Source: an uncultured Christensenellaceae bacterium
GTDB taxonomy: Bacteria > Bacillota > Clostridia > Christensenellales > UMGS416
Reading direction: 5' to 3'
Assembly: GCA_944376795.1 (NCBI GenBank)
Contig: CALWDW010000041.1
Location: 1 to 55,136, forward strand
DNA length: 55,136 bases
The translations under genes were made by a program, and so were the position numbers. The notes under the pieces are model-generated. The model made no database searches. It saw only the letters and a program-made list of their open reading frames with translations, and was not told the DNA's origin. Below, one piece after another: positions 30,676 through 39,412 of the stretch; positions within the stretch are counted from its first letter, which is position 1; every line of letters starts with the position of its first letter.

Positions 30676-32790
30676 CTACCGCAGCATCATCTCGGTCTTC
30701 TCGGTGAGCTCGGCGATCAGTTCGTCCAGGGTGAGCTGGCCCAGCCGGTAGCTCGCGGTAAAGTTGGCCAATTGGAGCCAATCCTCCTGGGAGAACCGCG
30801 GCATCACCGTGCGGGCAAGCACCGCCTTATAGGTCTCCAGCCCCCGCTCCAGGAACAGGGCCGTGTCGTCATCCATCATTTGGTCGGCATTGGGATCGAC
30901 GGTATAGTCCTCCCGCGCCTCCACCTCGTAAATGATGCTCTCGTCATACCAGAGGTCATAGGCGTGCTTCTGGTCGTAGCTGGAGAGGAAGGCCAGGAAA
31001 TCCGCCGCCCGCTCCTTGTTCTGGCTGCGGCTGTACAGGCCCAGGTATTGGCTGTTGGATCCCACGGAGTAGACGCTGGGGCTTCCGTCCTCGGTCCGCA
31101 CGCTGGGCAGGGGGTAGAAGTAGTAGGGATACGTATCCTGATCCAGGAACCCGCCCAGCATCCAAATGGAGACATTCCGCTGGCTCAGGCTGGCATAGGC
31201 CGAGGCCCCCCATTCCATGCTCTCTTCAAACCGCCGGTTGGCCCACTCCTTTTGGCTGTAATCCTTCCACATCTCCATCAGATCCCGGAACTGCTGGGTA
31301 TCGAAGTCAATGGACCGCGTCTCTTCGTCGTAGTAATTCACCAGATAATCCATCATGAAGGGAGGCCAGCGGTCTTCCATCGAGGAGCTCACCTCGTTCA
31401 TATAGGGCAGCCCATCCAGCGTGCCGTCCCCATCGGCATCGCAGGTGGCCGCGTCCATCATGGCGTAGAAGTCATACCAGTCCCAGCCCTCCTCGGGCGT
31501 GGGCAGCCCCGCCTTCTCCATCCCATTGGGGCTCACCTTCAGGGCATGCACCGTCAGCTCCAGGGGTACGCAGGGCAGCGCGCCGTCCACCATCAGCCCG
31601 GACAGGGCGCCGGGCAGCAGCCGCTCGTCCGCCAGGATCTCCTGGATCCCCGGGTATGCCGCCAGGTCCTCCAGCACGCCGGTATCGTAGTAATCGTACA
31701 TCTCCCCGTAGACGGCCTCGATGCCCACAATATCGATATCCTCTTCCCCGGCCAGCAGCCGGGTCTTCATGTCATAGGAATCCACAACACGATATCGAAT
31801 AAGCAGCCCCGGGTTGGCGGCCATGTAGTCCTCTATGGACATCGCAAAGTAGTTGATGGGCTCATAGGGCAAATAAAGCGTAAGGATTTCGGAGGGTTCC
31901 CTTCCCAGGCCATCCATGGGAACGCTGTAGATTTCACTGGTAGTCATTTGTACGTAGACATAATGAGAGCCGGCCGTCATGCGCACGCCGTTTTCGGGCA
32001 TCACCAGGCTGGTGATCCGCGCCTCCCGCTCAAAGTCCAGCACCCCCAGGCTCCTGCCCTTGCAGGCGTAGAAGACCCCGTTTTCCTGCCCCCTGCACAC
32101 CGCCTGGCTGTTGTCCCACCACAGCTCCCGGGGCCGGTTCCGCAGGTCGGTGGTCCTGTAACCGCGGCCGGGCAGTCCCAGCAGCAGTTCGCCGTCCTCC
32201 ATGGGCAGCACCCAAGACAGGCTGCTGTAGTACTGGCTCGTTTCCGCCGCGCCCGTGTTGAGGTCCACAAAGTATACGCCCGAGGACGAGGAAGTCACAT
32301 GTTCGGCGTCCTCGCTGACGGTTACCACCAGCTGATTGCCTGCCACCGCCGGATCCCCCATAATCACGCTTCCCTCAAGATCCAGCTCCATCCGGTTCAC
32401 CTCTTCCAAGGTTTCCACATCGTAGATGCGGAGGACATTGCCCTCCTGGGTGGCGTCGATGGCGTAGAGCAGCCCGTTGGCATAGGTCAGCCGGTAGCAC
32501 GACGCCAGGCCGGTGATGCTGCCCAGATCCTTCCCGGTGGGATCCTTGACCAGTATTTCGTCCCGCGCCCCGATATAGAGCCGGTCCTTCTCGTCGGCGG
32601 CGATGCCGGCCCTGTACTCCATGTCACGGAGATGTTCTTCCACCTCGATCAGGGTCATCTCAACGGGCGGGAGCTCCTCCGGAGAAGGCTCCTCCGCTCC
32701 CGAGGGCGCACAGCCGGCCAAGATACCAGCGAAACAAAGCAGCGCTAGCAGCCCCGCTAGTCTTTGTTTCCCCCGTGTCCATGCTTTCAT
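30676..32790 (-). CDS. Propeller-SBP fusion lipoprotein, paralogue A
   Basis: A 704-residue lipoprotein. The signal peptide ends in the lipobox FAGILAGC (Cys about 27). Residues about 50-310 show repeated four-strand units (DRLYIGARDEILVKDPTGKDLG; NGLLYAIDA; NQLVVTVS) typical of a beta-propeller. From about residue 325 it reads as a family-1 solute-binding protein (LTLYLPYEPIN; MKTRLLAGEEDIDIVGIEA; GWDWYDFYAMMD; an acidic D-x-D-x-D-G loop, CDADGDGTLDGL; ERAADFLAFLSSYDQ) and ends LTLDELIAELTEKTEMMLR. The binding half should capture a glycan or peptide; the propeller is an unusual N-terminal addition. It lies directly upstream of the permease genes. The start at 32790 follows GGGAGGCAGAACCGA. 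Confidence 0.85.
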   Translation of the reverse strand: MKAWTRGKQRLAGLLALLCFAGILAGCAPSGAEEPSPEELPPVEMTLIEVEEHLRDMEYRAGIAADEKDRLYIGARDEILVKDPTGKDLGSITGLASCYRLTYANGLLYAIDATQEGNVLRIYDVETLEEVNRMELDLEGSVIMGDPAVAGNQLVVTVSEDAEHVTSSSSGVYFVDLNTGAAETSQYYSSLSWVLPMEDGELLLGLPGRGYRTTDLRNRPRELWWDNSQAVCRGQENGVFYACKGRSLGVLDFEREARITSLVMPENGVRMTAGSHYVYVQMTTSEIYSVPMDGLGREPSEILTLYLPYEPINYFAMSIEDYMAANPGLLIRYRVVDSYDMKTRLLAGEEDIDIVGIEAVYGEMYDYYDTGVLEDLAAYPGIQEILADERLLPGALSGLMVDGALPCVPLELTVHALKVSPNGMEKAGLPTPEEGWDWYDFYAMMDAATCDADGDGTLDGLPYMNEVSSSMEDRWPPFMMDYLVNYYDEETRSIDFDTQQFRDLMEMWKDYSQKEWANRRFEESMEWGASAYASLSQRNVSIWMLGGFLDQDTYPYYFYPLPSVRTEDGSPSVYSVGSNSQYLGLYSRSQNKERAADFLAFLSSYDQKHAYDLWYDESIIYEVEAREDYTVDPNADQMMDDDTALFLERGLETYKAVLARTVMPRFSQEDWLQLANFTASYRLGQLTLDELIAELTEKTEMMLR

Positions 32791-32889
32791 TCGGTTCTGC
32801 CTCCCTTTCCACATTCATTTTGCTATCATAAGCAAAATGGAGAGTTCTTCCAGAAGATTGTTCCTCCCCATTTTGCTCGGCGCTTTCCG

Positions 32890-33282
32890 TTACCATCCTA
32901 TGGTAGACACATGTTCTCCTGTTACCTTGTAAGGACAAGCAATCGTCGAGGCCTGGCCAGTGAGCGTATGGTACTTCTGGGCTATATGGTCTCCATTCGT
33001 AAAGCGAACATGGGATGCTGTATTGCACGTGCGTTTACATCCCAAACGAAATTGTCGCTCATTGCACCCAGAATGTACCGTACACGCATATGTTGTAACC
33101 ACACGCCCGTCATAGCATAATCTTTCAATTGTGGTCACAAAACCACATCCAGAGCAATGCTCATTCTCATAATCCATCGGCTGAATGACGACAGGATCTG
33201 CGGCCAAAGCTCCACTCGTCCCCATCACACAAAAGCACACCGTCAAAAGGCTTACCAGGAGAATCCGTTTCAGATTCTTCAA
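32890..33282 (-). CDS. Small secreted Cys/His-rich protein, paralogue 1
   Basis: A 130-residue secreted protein: a Lys-rich start, a hydrophobic signal peptide ending near ALA-ADP (about residue 28), then a mature domain HCSGCGFVTTIERLCYDGR ... CTVHSGCNERQFRLGCKRTC ... SHVRFTNGDHIAQKYHT ... CPYK. Cys and His are spaced like a metal-binding or disulfide-stabilised fold. I recognise no family. It starts with TTG at 33282 after GAAAGGTGATG. The gene is distinctly AT-richer than its neighbours and is tandem with paralogues 2 and 3. Confidence 0.8.
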   Translation of the reverse strand: MKNLKRILLVSLLTVCFCVMGTSGALAADPVVIQPMDYENEHCSGCGFVTTIERLCYDGRVVTTYACTVHSGCNERQFRLGCKRTCNTASHVRFTNGDHIAQKYHTLTGQASTIACPYKVTGEHVSTIGW

Positions 33283-33399
33283 CTCTTCACATCACCTTTC
33301 TATCTTTTGTATTGGCATCGCGCAAGTCTCCTACTTTATCCGTCTTCTACCAGCACAATTCAGATTTCCCTTCGATGTACCGGCATAGCTCGTTTCTTC

Positions 33400-33801
33400 T
33401 TAGTCCCAGTAAAGCGTTACATGATTTGCCTCATAGGGGCAATAATACGTCTTAACCTCCGAGGTAACAGTATGATAATCCTGTGCCATATGATCTCCCG
33501 TTGTATAGCGGACATGAGAGTTATTGATCTGGCATACGCGCTTGCACCCAAGCCTAAACTTCCTTATCTTACAGCCTGGCCCAAGGTGAACCGTGCAATA
33601 GTCTCCTTGCGCGTCAAGCCGACCTCCATCGTAACAGTACCTTCGGATTGATGTAGAAAACCCACATTCCGGGCAGTGCTCATTCGCGTAATCCCTCGGC
33701 TGGATTTCCCCTTCCCCTATGGCCTGGGAAAAGCTTGCACCCCCTATGCAGAAGCCCATTGTCAAAAGGCTTACCAACAAAATCCTGCTAAGTCTTTTCA
33801 T
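33400..33801 (-). CDS. Small secreted Cys/His-rich protein, paralogue 2
   Basis: A 133-residue protein with a signal peptide (KRLSRILLVSLLTMGFCIG ... SQA, residues 1-27) almost matching that of paralogue 1. The mature part is EHCPECGFSTSIRRYCYDGG ... YCTVHLGPGCKIRKFRLGCKRVC ... SHVRYTTGDHMAQDYHTVT ... CPYE. It keeps every Cys of paralogue 1 plus a Gly-Pro-Gly-Cys turn. The start at 33801 follows AGAAGGAGATACGACC. Function unknown; it is presumably exported into the wall or the medium near the propeller-SBP lipoproteins. Confidence 0.82.
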   Translation of the reverse strand: MKRLSRILLVSLLTMGFCIGGASFSQAIGEGEIQPRDYANEHCPECGFSTSIRRYCYDGGRLDAQGDYCTVHLGPGCKIRKFRLGCKRVCQINNSHVRYTTGDHMAQDYHTVTSEVKTYYCPYEANHVTLYWD

Positions 33802-33904
33802 CGGTCGTATCTCCTTCTTATAATTTTGCACAGCTTGCCTTATCCCGTCACTTACTTATCTCTTTCCTCTTTCTTCCACCTTCAGCAGCCAGCACATGAG
33901 TTCC

Positions 33905-34306
33905 TTAGCCCCACGAATAGACAGGCGTATGCGCTCCATAAGGGCAGGGATAATCTGCGCCATAGGCTGCGTTTTTAGTATGCATCATACTCGCCTGATG
34001 GTCACCATTGTGGGTATAATAGTGAGTTGCTACGTTCATACACTGACGCTCCTTGCCAAGATAGAGCTTTTTGACCTTACAACCAGGTCCCGTATGCACT
34101 GTGCAGTCCGTAGTAATCACCTGTCTCCCGTCATAGCAAGCCCGGCGAAACTGCTGGGTCGACCCACACGCTGGGCAATGCTCGTAGGCCATGTCTGTCC
34201 ATGCAACCGATCTTCCTTCGGATCCTGCCAGGGCCGCGCCTCCTACCACGGCCACCGTGACAAGAACCATGAGCAGAATTCCGACTCTTTTTTTCGAGAT
34301 CTTCAT
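33905..34306 (-). CDS. Small secreted Cys/His-rich protein, paralogue 3
   Basis: A 133-residue protein with a signal peptide (KKRVGILLMVLVTVAVVGGAALA) and the shared mature pattern EHCPACGSTQQFRRACYDGR ... CTVHTGPGCKVKKLYLGKERQC ... THYYTHNGDHQASMMHT ... CPYG. It is the most diverged of the three and the first in the transcript. A TTGACA-N18-TATAAT promoter lies 142-171 bp upstream, so this trio can be expressed separately from the lipoprotein gene before it. The start at 34306 follows AAGGGAAAGGTGTCCC. Confidence 0.82.
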   Translation of the reverse strand: MKISKKRVGILLMVLVTVAVVGGAALAGSEGRSVAWTDMAYEHCPACGSTQQFRRACYDGRQVITTDCTVHTGPGCKVKKLYLGKERQCMNVATHYYTHNGDHQASMMHTKNAAYGADYPCPYGAHTPVYSWG

Positions 34307-34447
34307 GGGACACCTTTCCCTTCTCCGTGAAGCTTCACGGGTCATCCTGGTACGTATGTTCCAATGGGGCGGCAAGCCGTGCAAGCTGGGTGCTTGGATC
34401 TTGGGCGGTTTCCTGACTCGATGCTTGTTTCTGTTTTGTATAACTTT

Positions 34448-34477
34448 ATTATACAATCCATATCCTGCTTTTGTCAA
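34448..34477 (-). promoter_or_regulatory. Promoter of the Cys/His-rich peptide genes
   Basis: The minus strand has TTGACA (34472-34477), an 18-bp spacer and TATAAT (34448-34453) inside a 250-bp AT-rich gap (34307-34571). No coding sequence is otherwise seen in the gap. Confidence 0.85.
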
Positions 34478-34571
34478 CCATCTTTTTCTCATTATTCCAA
34501 TTCTTTTTGTAGAGTATTGGAATGTTTTACAACAATGTTTGTTTTCTTACCATTGTTTCTCTCGACAAGCC

Positions 34572-36650
34572 CTACCGCAGCATCATCTCGGCCTTTTCAG
34601 TGAGCCCGGCCACCAGTTCATCCAGCGTGATCTGGCCCAGCCGGTAGCGGTCCACGCAATCTTTCATGGCCTCCCGCAGCTCCTGGGTTATCAAGGACGG
34701 ACGCATCTGGGGCGCCAGCCAGGCATACACGGGATAGGCATACTCCAAAAAGGCCTGGTCGCTATGGCGAAAGGCGCGATACCAAATCTGATCCTCGGTG
34801 TCCGTATGGCTGTATTCTTCCACGCTCTCCACCGCATAAAGGATCCCCTTGTCCACGTGGAAGGCCGCGGCATGCCGCTGGTCATAACCGGATACGAAAG
34901 CCAGAAAATCCGCCGCCAGCCCACGGTTTTCTCCCAGGCTGTACAGGCCGAGTTCCAGGCCGCTTCCCGTCCGGGCCCGTGCCATACCCTCTCCGTCCAG
35001 GCTTGGCAGGGGAACAAAGCGGTACGGATACGCCTCGACCGGGATTTCTCCGCCGTGGCCATCCCATAGGTCGGTGACGTTGACATAGAGTTCCACGGGC
35101 TGCATCGCCGTGTTTTCCGAAGCCGTTTTCGACGCGGCAGACACCCACGGCGCCTCCAGCGCCTCCCGCCACGCCTGCATCAGAGAGCGGAACTGCGGCG
35201 TATCAAAAGCAATGGTGCGTTCTTCGGCCCGGTAAAAGCTGACGGCATAGTCTTCCAGAAAGGGCGGCCAGCTCTCCAGCGTCTCCACCGCATAGGGGAT
35301 CCATTCCAAGCCGCCGTCTACGTCCGTATCCCCGGGAAACTGCCCCAGCATCGAGAAAAACTCCAGCCAACTCCATTCCTTGGCGGGCAGGGGCAGCCCG
35401 GCCTGACGAAACGCCTCCGTATGTACCCGCAAAGCGGGCAGCGTCAGCTGAACGGGAACGGTCCACCACGCCCCCTCCTGCTGAAATCCCTCCAGAATTC
35501 CGTCAATCAGCCGGGGATCTTCCCGAACCGCGGCAAGGGCCGGGTACCCATGCAGGTCCTCCAGGAGGCCGGCCTGGGCATATCCCGTGCCATACACCTG
35601 ATGGGCATAGACGCCCACAATATCGATTTCCGCCCCCGCCAGCAGCCGCGTCTTCATGGCATAGGCATCCTGGACCTCATACCGAACCAGCGTACCCGGC
35701 CGCTGCAGCATATAGTCGGCCATGCAGCGCAAAAGATAGGTCTGCGGCTCCTCCGGCAGCAGCAAAGTCAGCGTCTCCCGGGGGATCTGCAGCTGGCTCT
35801 CGGGGATGCAGACGATTTTCCCCTCCTGGGCGTGGTACACATAGACCATGCGGCTTCCGCCCGCCATCTGCCAGACAAATCCAGAATCCAGCGCCCCGCA
35901 GCCGACAGCCTGCTGCTGCCCCGCGTCCATCACGCCCAAAGTGCGCCCCACGCAGTAGTAGATCGTCCCGTCGTCCTGCATGCGGCATCCGGCGTCGCTC
36001 AGCGGCATCCACGTCACGGATTCCGGCGGCTCCTCGAGCTTCCCGGTGAAAAATGTCCCATTGCCCACCCAATAAAATCCTTTGTCCGCCGGTACGGCCC
36101 AGTACAGCCCGCCTGCCGGCGCATAAACTTCCAGCAAGCCCGTCTGCGGATCCAGCAGGAATCCTTGGCCATATCCGGGGCCTTCCTCCTCATCCACATA
36201 GCAGGATACCAACAACCGGTCTCCCAGCGCATAAAGGCGGCTGACCGTTCCCGGCAGTTCCAGAGGCCAGGCCGCCTTTTCCACGCCTTCTACCGAATCC
36301 CACACCCGAAGGATATAACGTTCCCCGCCTTCCGTATCCTGGTCCAAGGCGTATATCTGCCCTTGGGCATAGGCAATGTGCAGGCAGTCGCGCAAGCCGC
36401 CCCATATGCCTGCCGGTTCTCCCCACGGAGTATAGATGCGGATCTCCTCTCCCGCCGCGACATAGAGCCTGTCGGATGCATCCGCCGCAATGGATACCGG
36501 CATATCCTCCTGGATCGCCGTTACATCGATGGTATGCCGCTCCTGGGGAATCTGCGTTTCCTCGGAAGGCGGCACGGCGCAGCCCTGCAAAACCCCGGCC
36601 AAAAGGGCCGCTAAAAGTCCCAGCGCCATTCTCCCTGGATATTTCCGCAT
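34572..36650 (-). CDS. Propeller-SBP fusion lipoprotein, paralogue B
   Basis: A 692-residue lipoprotein (lipobox LAGVLQGC, Cys about 24). Propeller-like repeats run to about residue 300 (DRLYVAAGEEIRIYTPWGEPAG; GQIYALDQD; DRLLVSCYVDEEEG). The solute-binding half follows (LTLLLPEEPQTY; MKTRLLAGAEIDIVGVYA; EWSWLEFFSM; LAADFLAFVSGYDQRH) and ends ITLDELVAGLTEKAEMMLR. The acidic loop of A and D is reduced to DTDVDGGLEW. The start at 36650 is chosen over 36656 for its 8-base spacing from AAAGGAGGA. It is the most diverged receptor of the four, so a different ligand is likely. Confidence 0.85.
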   Translation of the reverse strand: MRKYPGRMALGLLAALLAGVLQGCAVPPSEETQIPQERHTIDVTAIQEDMPVSIAADASDRLYVAAGEEIRIYTPWGEPAGIWGGLRDCLHIAYAQGQIYALDQDTEGGERYILRVWDSVEGVEKAAWPLELPGTVSRLYALGDRLLVSCYVDEEEGPGYGQGFLLDPQTGLLEVYAPAGGLYWAVPADKGFYWVGNGTFFTGKLEEPPESVTWMPLSDAGCRMQDDGTIYYCVGRTLGVMDAGQQQAVGCGALDSGFVWQMAGGSRMVYVYHAQEGKIVCIPESQLQIPRETLTLLLPEEPQTYLLRCMADYMLQRPGTLVRYEVQDAYAMKTRLLAGAEIDIVGVYAHQVYGTGYAQAGLLEDLHGYPALAAVREDPRLIDGILEGFQQEGAWWTVPVQLTLPALRVHTEAFRQAGLPLPAKEWSWLEFFSMLGQFPGDTDVDGGLEWIPYAVETLESWPPFLEDYAVSFYRAEERTIAFDTPQFRSLMQAWREALEAPWVSAASKTASENTAMQPVELYVNVTDLWDGHGGEIPVEAYPYRFVPLPSLDGEGMARARTGSGLELGLYSLGENRGLAADFLAFVSGYDQRHAAAFHVDKGILYAVESVEEYSHTDTEDQIWYRAFRHSDQAFLEYAYPVYAWLAPQMRPSLITQELREAMKDCVDRYRLGQITLDELVAGLTEKAEMMLR

Positions 36651-36710
36651 AGCCATTCCTCCTTTTCCCTGCCATTGCATGGCCTGCCGGGCCCAATCCA
36701 CGGCTATAAG

Positions 36711-36917
36711 CTACGCATGGGAAGCGCAAAGCGGGCAGCTATAATCCCTGGCGCAAAAGCCGCACTCCATTCCCAGGTGAACCTCTCGATAAAGATGATG
36801 GCCTTTCGTCCTCGTTACATGCTGGGATCCACAGGTCTTTTCCTGTCCTTTGTACCGCATAATCTGTGCACAGTCCAAACCCGCATGCGCATGCGGGCAG
36901 GTCCTCATGGTTTCCAT
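36711..36917 (-). CDS. Short Cys/His-rich protein, paralogue 4 (no signal peptide)
   Basis: A 68-residue ORF ending TCGSQHVTRTKGHHLYREVH ... CGFCARDYSCPLCASHA. Its HxTxTxGxHxxxExH block aligns with SHVRxTxGDHxAQxYH of paralogues 1-3 and with the remnant at 39089. It starts 13 bp after lipoprotein C ends. It has no signal peptide and only a weak GGAG site at the first ATG, so it may be a truncated relic, but the Cys/His pattern is well kept. Confidence 0.55.
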   Translation of the reverse strand: METMRTCPHAHAGLDCAQIMRYKGQEKTCGSQHVTRTKGHHLYREVHLGMECGFCARDYSCPLCASHA

Positions 36918-36930
36918 TTCTCCGCCGGCC

Positions 36931-39003
36931 CTACCGCAGCATCATCTCGGCCTTTTCGGTGAGCCCGGCCACCAGTTCGTCCAGGGTGAGCTGGCCCTGC
37001 ATGTAGGCGGCGATGATCTGCTGGTAGGCGCTTCGCATTTCCGCATTGTACACCGGCATCACCGTATAGGGGGCGACCCGCTTGTACACCGGAAGCCCCC
37101 GCTCCAGGAATGCCTCCACCATATCGGAATAGATTTGGCTGAAGGCCGCATCTTCCCGGGTGGCATCGTTGTCATACGCGTCCTGTGAGGGGATATCGTA
37201 GACGATGGCCTCGTCCTTGCTGATAGTGTAGCGATGCTTCTGCGCATAGGACATCAGAAAGGATAGGAAGTCCGCCGCAGCCTCGGGATTGGGCCCATTT
37301 TCGCATATGCTGAGAACGCTCGTATATTCTCCTGCGCTCCACACCCGCTGTCCCGGTGTGAATACCGGCCGCTCCATGAAAAAATAGGGATAATCTTCCA
37401 GGGAATCGCTGGCGCCGTCTCCCCGCCCCATATGGGTGGTCAGAATATAGAGCTCGGTCTGCGCCAGGATGGCCGGCTCGGCCCCGGTGTGTCCGTCCTC
37501 CCGCTGACAGTATGCCTTCCACAGTTCCATCAGCTCCCGGAATTGGGGCGTATCAAAGGCCACCGTCCGGTTCTCCCCGTCATAGTAGGCTGCCAGGTAG
37601 TCCGCCATAAAGGCCGGCCAGTCGCTCTCCCCCGGGGATGCCAGCACAATCCCCTCCGGGTTCTCCACCGCCAGCGTCATAAGTTCCGCCCAGGTCCAGG
37701 GCTCCTCCGGGATCTCGATTCCCCGGCTTTGCAGCCCCTGGGGATCCACTGCCAGCGCCGGCAGGGATAGTATGGTGGGGACACCCCACAGCGCTTCCCC
37801 GTCCCGCAGGCACCGGTCAATCCCCGGAATCAGCCGCGGATCCTCCAGCCACTCCTCCATTGCGGGATAGTCCCCCAGGTCCGCCATCACCCCCGACTGC
37901 CGGTAGCTCCAGACATCCTCGTCGAAGACGCAGCATTCGAAGATGTCGATATCGTCCACCCCGGCCAGCAGTTCCTTCTTCAGTTCGAAGGAATCCATCA
38001 CCTCCCAGCGGATCAGGACCCCCGGATGCGCCAGCATATAGTCCTGGATGCAGTGCTGCAGGTAGTTCAGCGGCGTGGACCGCAGCGCCAGGGTCAGCAC
38101 CGTCTCCGGCTGGGTGGCCAGCACGCTCTCGGGCACGCACGCCACCCAACCCTCTTGGCTGTAGGCATAGAGCATATCCCGTCCCCCTGCCAGCCGCCAG
38201 TAGGATTCGCCCTCCAGCACGGCGCAGGCCAGGGCATATTTCTCTTCCCAATCGATGGTCCCCAGCATGCTTCCGGATAGGTAGTATATTCTCCCATCAT
38301 CCTGCATGCCGCATCCCGCGCTGCTTATAGGCCCCCAGTCCAGCTGGGTCAAACGCTCGCCGCCGTAGTCCCCCAGCAGCAGCCAGCTCTCCCCCAGCAG
38401 CACCTGGCCCCCGGGAACCGGCGCCCCCCAGTACGCCATGGCCCCATAGCCATATGCCGTCAGCGCTCCGGTCTCCATATCCGCCAGGTAACCCTGCCCG
38501 TAACCATGTCCGTCCTCCCCCTCCTCATAGCAAACCAGCAGCAGCTTCCCGTCCAGGGCGTTCATCCGGCTGATGCTTCCCTCCACCGCCAGGGAAACCC
38601 GCGCTTCCTCCCGCAGGCTCGCCTCGTCGTACCGGATCAGCGTATATCCCGCCGCGCCCCGGTCGGCGGCGTATAGCTTCCCCTTCCAGTTGGCCAGGTT
38701 CCGGCAATCCTCCAGTCCCTGGATGCTTCCCTCATCCTCGCCCCACGGGGATTTGACCACGATTTCCGTCCCCGCCGCCAGGTAGAGCCGGTCATCCATC
38801 CCCGCCGAAATGTCCACCCGATCCCCGTATGCCGTCACGTCCAGAATCCCCACCTCCCGGGGCAGGTGACTGCCATCCGTTTTCTCCGGTTCCGGGGTCC
38901 TTTGGCAGCCCCCCGCCAGCAGGCAGGGGAGAAGAAGCCAAGAAAGTACAAGCCTTGCCGCTGTGCCCTTCCGTACACGCCGCCCATTCCATCGCTTTCG
39001 CAT
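36931..39003 (-). CDS. Propeller-SBP fusion lipoprotein, paralogue C
   Basis: A 690-residue lipoprotein with lipobox CLLAGGC. The N-terminal propeller (DRLYLAAGTEIVVKSPWGEDEG; GKLYAADRG; GKLLLVCYEEGEDG) is followed by the solute-binding half (LTLALRSTPLNY; ELKKELLAGVDDIDIFECC; PWTWAELMTLA; EAAADFLSFLMSYAQKH), ending LTLDELVAGLTEKAEMMLR. It lacks the acidic D-x-D-x-D-G loop. The start at 39003 follows AAGGGAGGACGGAGG. It sits between small Cys/His ORFs 4 and 5. Confidence 0.85.
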   Translation of the reverse strand: MRKRWNGRRVRKGTAARLVLSWLLLPCLLAGGCQRTPEPEKTDGSHLPREVGILDVTAYGDRVDISAGMDDRLYLAAGTEIVVKSPWGEDEGSIQGLEDCRNLANWKGKLYAADRGAAGYTLIRYDEASLREEARVSLAVEGSISRMNALDGKLLLVCYEEGEDGHGYGQGYLADMETGALTAYGYGAMAYWGAPVPGGQVLLGESWLLLGDYGGERLTQLDWGPISSAGCGMQDDGRIYYLSGSMLGTIDWEEKYALACAVLEGESYWRLAGGRDMLYAYSQEGWVACVPESVLATQPETVLTLALRSTPLNYLQHCIQDYMLAHPGVLIRWEVMDSFELKKELLAGVDDIDIFECCVFDEDVWSYRQSGVMADLGDYPAMEEWLEDPRLIPGIDRCLRDGEALWGVPTILSLPALAVDPQGLQSRGIEIPEEPWTWAELMTLAVENPEGIVLASPGESDWPAFMADYLAAYYDGENRTVAFDTPQFRELMELWKAYCQREDGHTGAEPAILAQTELYILTTHMGRGDGASDSLEDYPYFFMERPVFTPGQRVWSAGEYTSVLSICENGPNPEAAADFLSFLMSYAQKHRYTISKDEAIVYDIPSQDAYDNDATREDAAFSQIYSDMVEAFLERGLPVYKRVAPYTVMPVYNAEMRSAYQQIIAAYMQGQLTLDELVAGLTEKAEMMLR

Positions 39004-39088
39004 CCTCCGTCCTCCCTTGTGCCTTGGTTCCTTCCCTGCATCATGCATGGCTTGCCGGGCATGCCATGGCAGAACGTTATCATTTTTC

Positions 39089-39400
39089 TCATCCGATGCT
39101 TGGCGCATGGGAAGCGCATAGCGTACATGCTACCAATCCGCCGCAGCCGGCGCATACGGCAGACGCATGGTATTCCTCCCCAAGATGCGTCCCTCTCGTA
39201 ATGGTGGTATGGGAAGGAGAGCTTTGGCAGACCTTCTTCGTGCCTTGGGACTCCTGCACACGGACGCACCCAACGCCCCCACCGGCAGGGCCGTCATCGC
39301 CAGTACCCGCGCCAGAACGGCCCATGGCATCCGTTTTCCTTTCGCCGGCGGTTCTCGGGCTGCGCAGCTCGCCAAGCCTGTGCCGTTTGACCTTCCTCAT
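39089..39400 (-). pseudogene. Frameshifted Cys/His-rich secreted protein, paralogue 5
   Basis: The C-terminal part (KKVCQSSPSHTTITRGTHLG, ECH-type spacing, VCAGCGGLVACTLCASHA) matches paralogue 4 closely. A convincing signal peptide (MPWAVLARVLAMTALPVGAL) lies directly upstream at about 39256-39330 but in another frame, and the frames switch near 39230. A single frameshift would rebuild a secreted Cys/His protein. It is therefore broken, or the sequence has an indel error. It begins 13 bp after lipoprotein D. Confidence 0.55.
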
Positions 39401-39412
39401 GCCCCGCCGGCC

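Noticed and set aside
30049..32748. An 899-residue plus-strand ORF
   Set aside because: Antisense to lipoprotein A and the MalF-like gene; no family similarity and no start signal.
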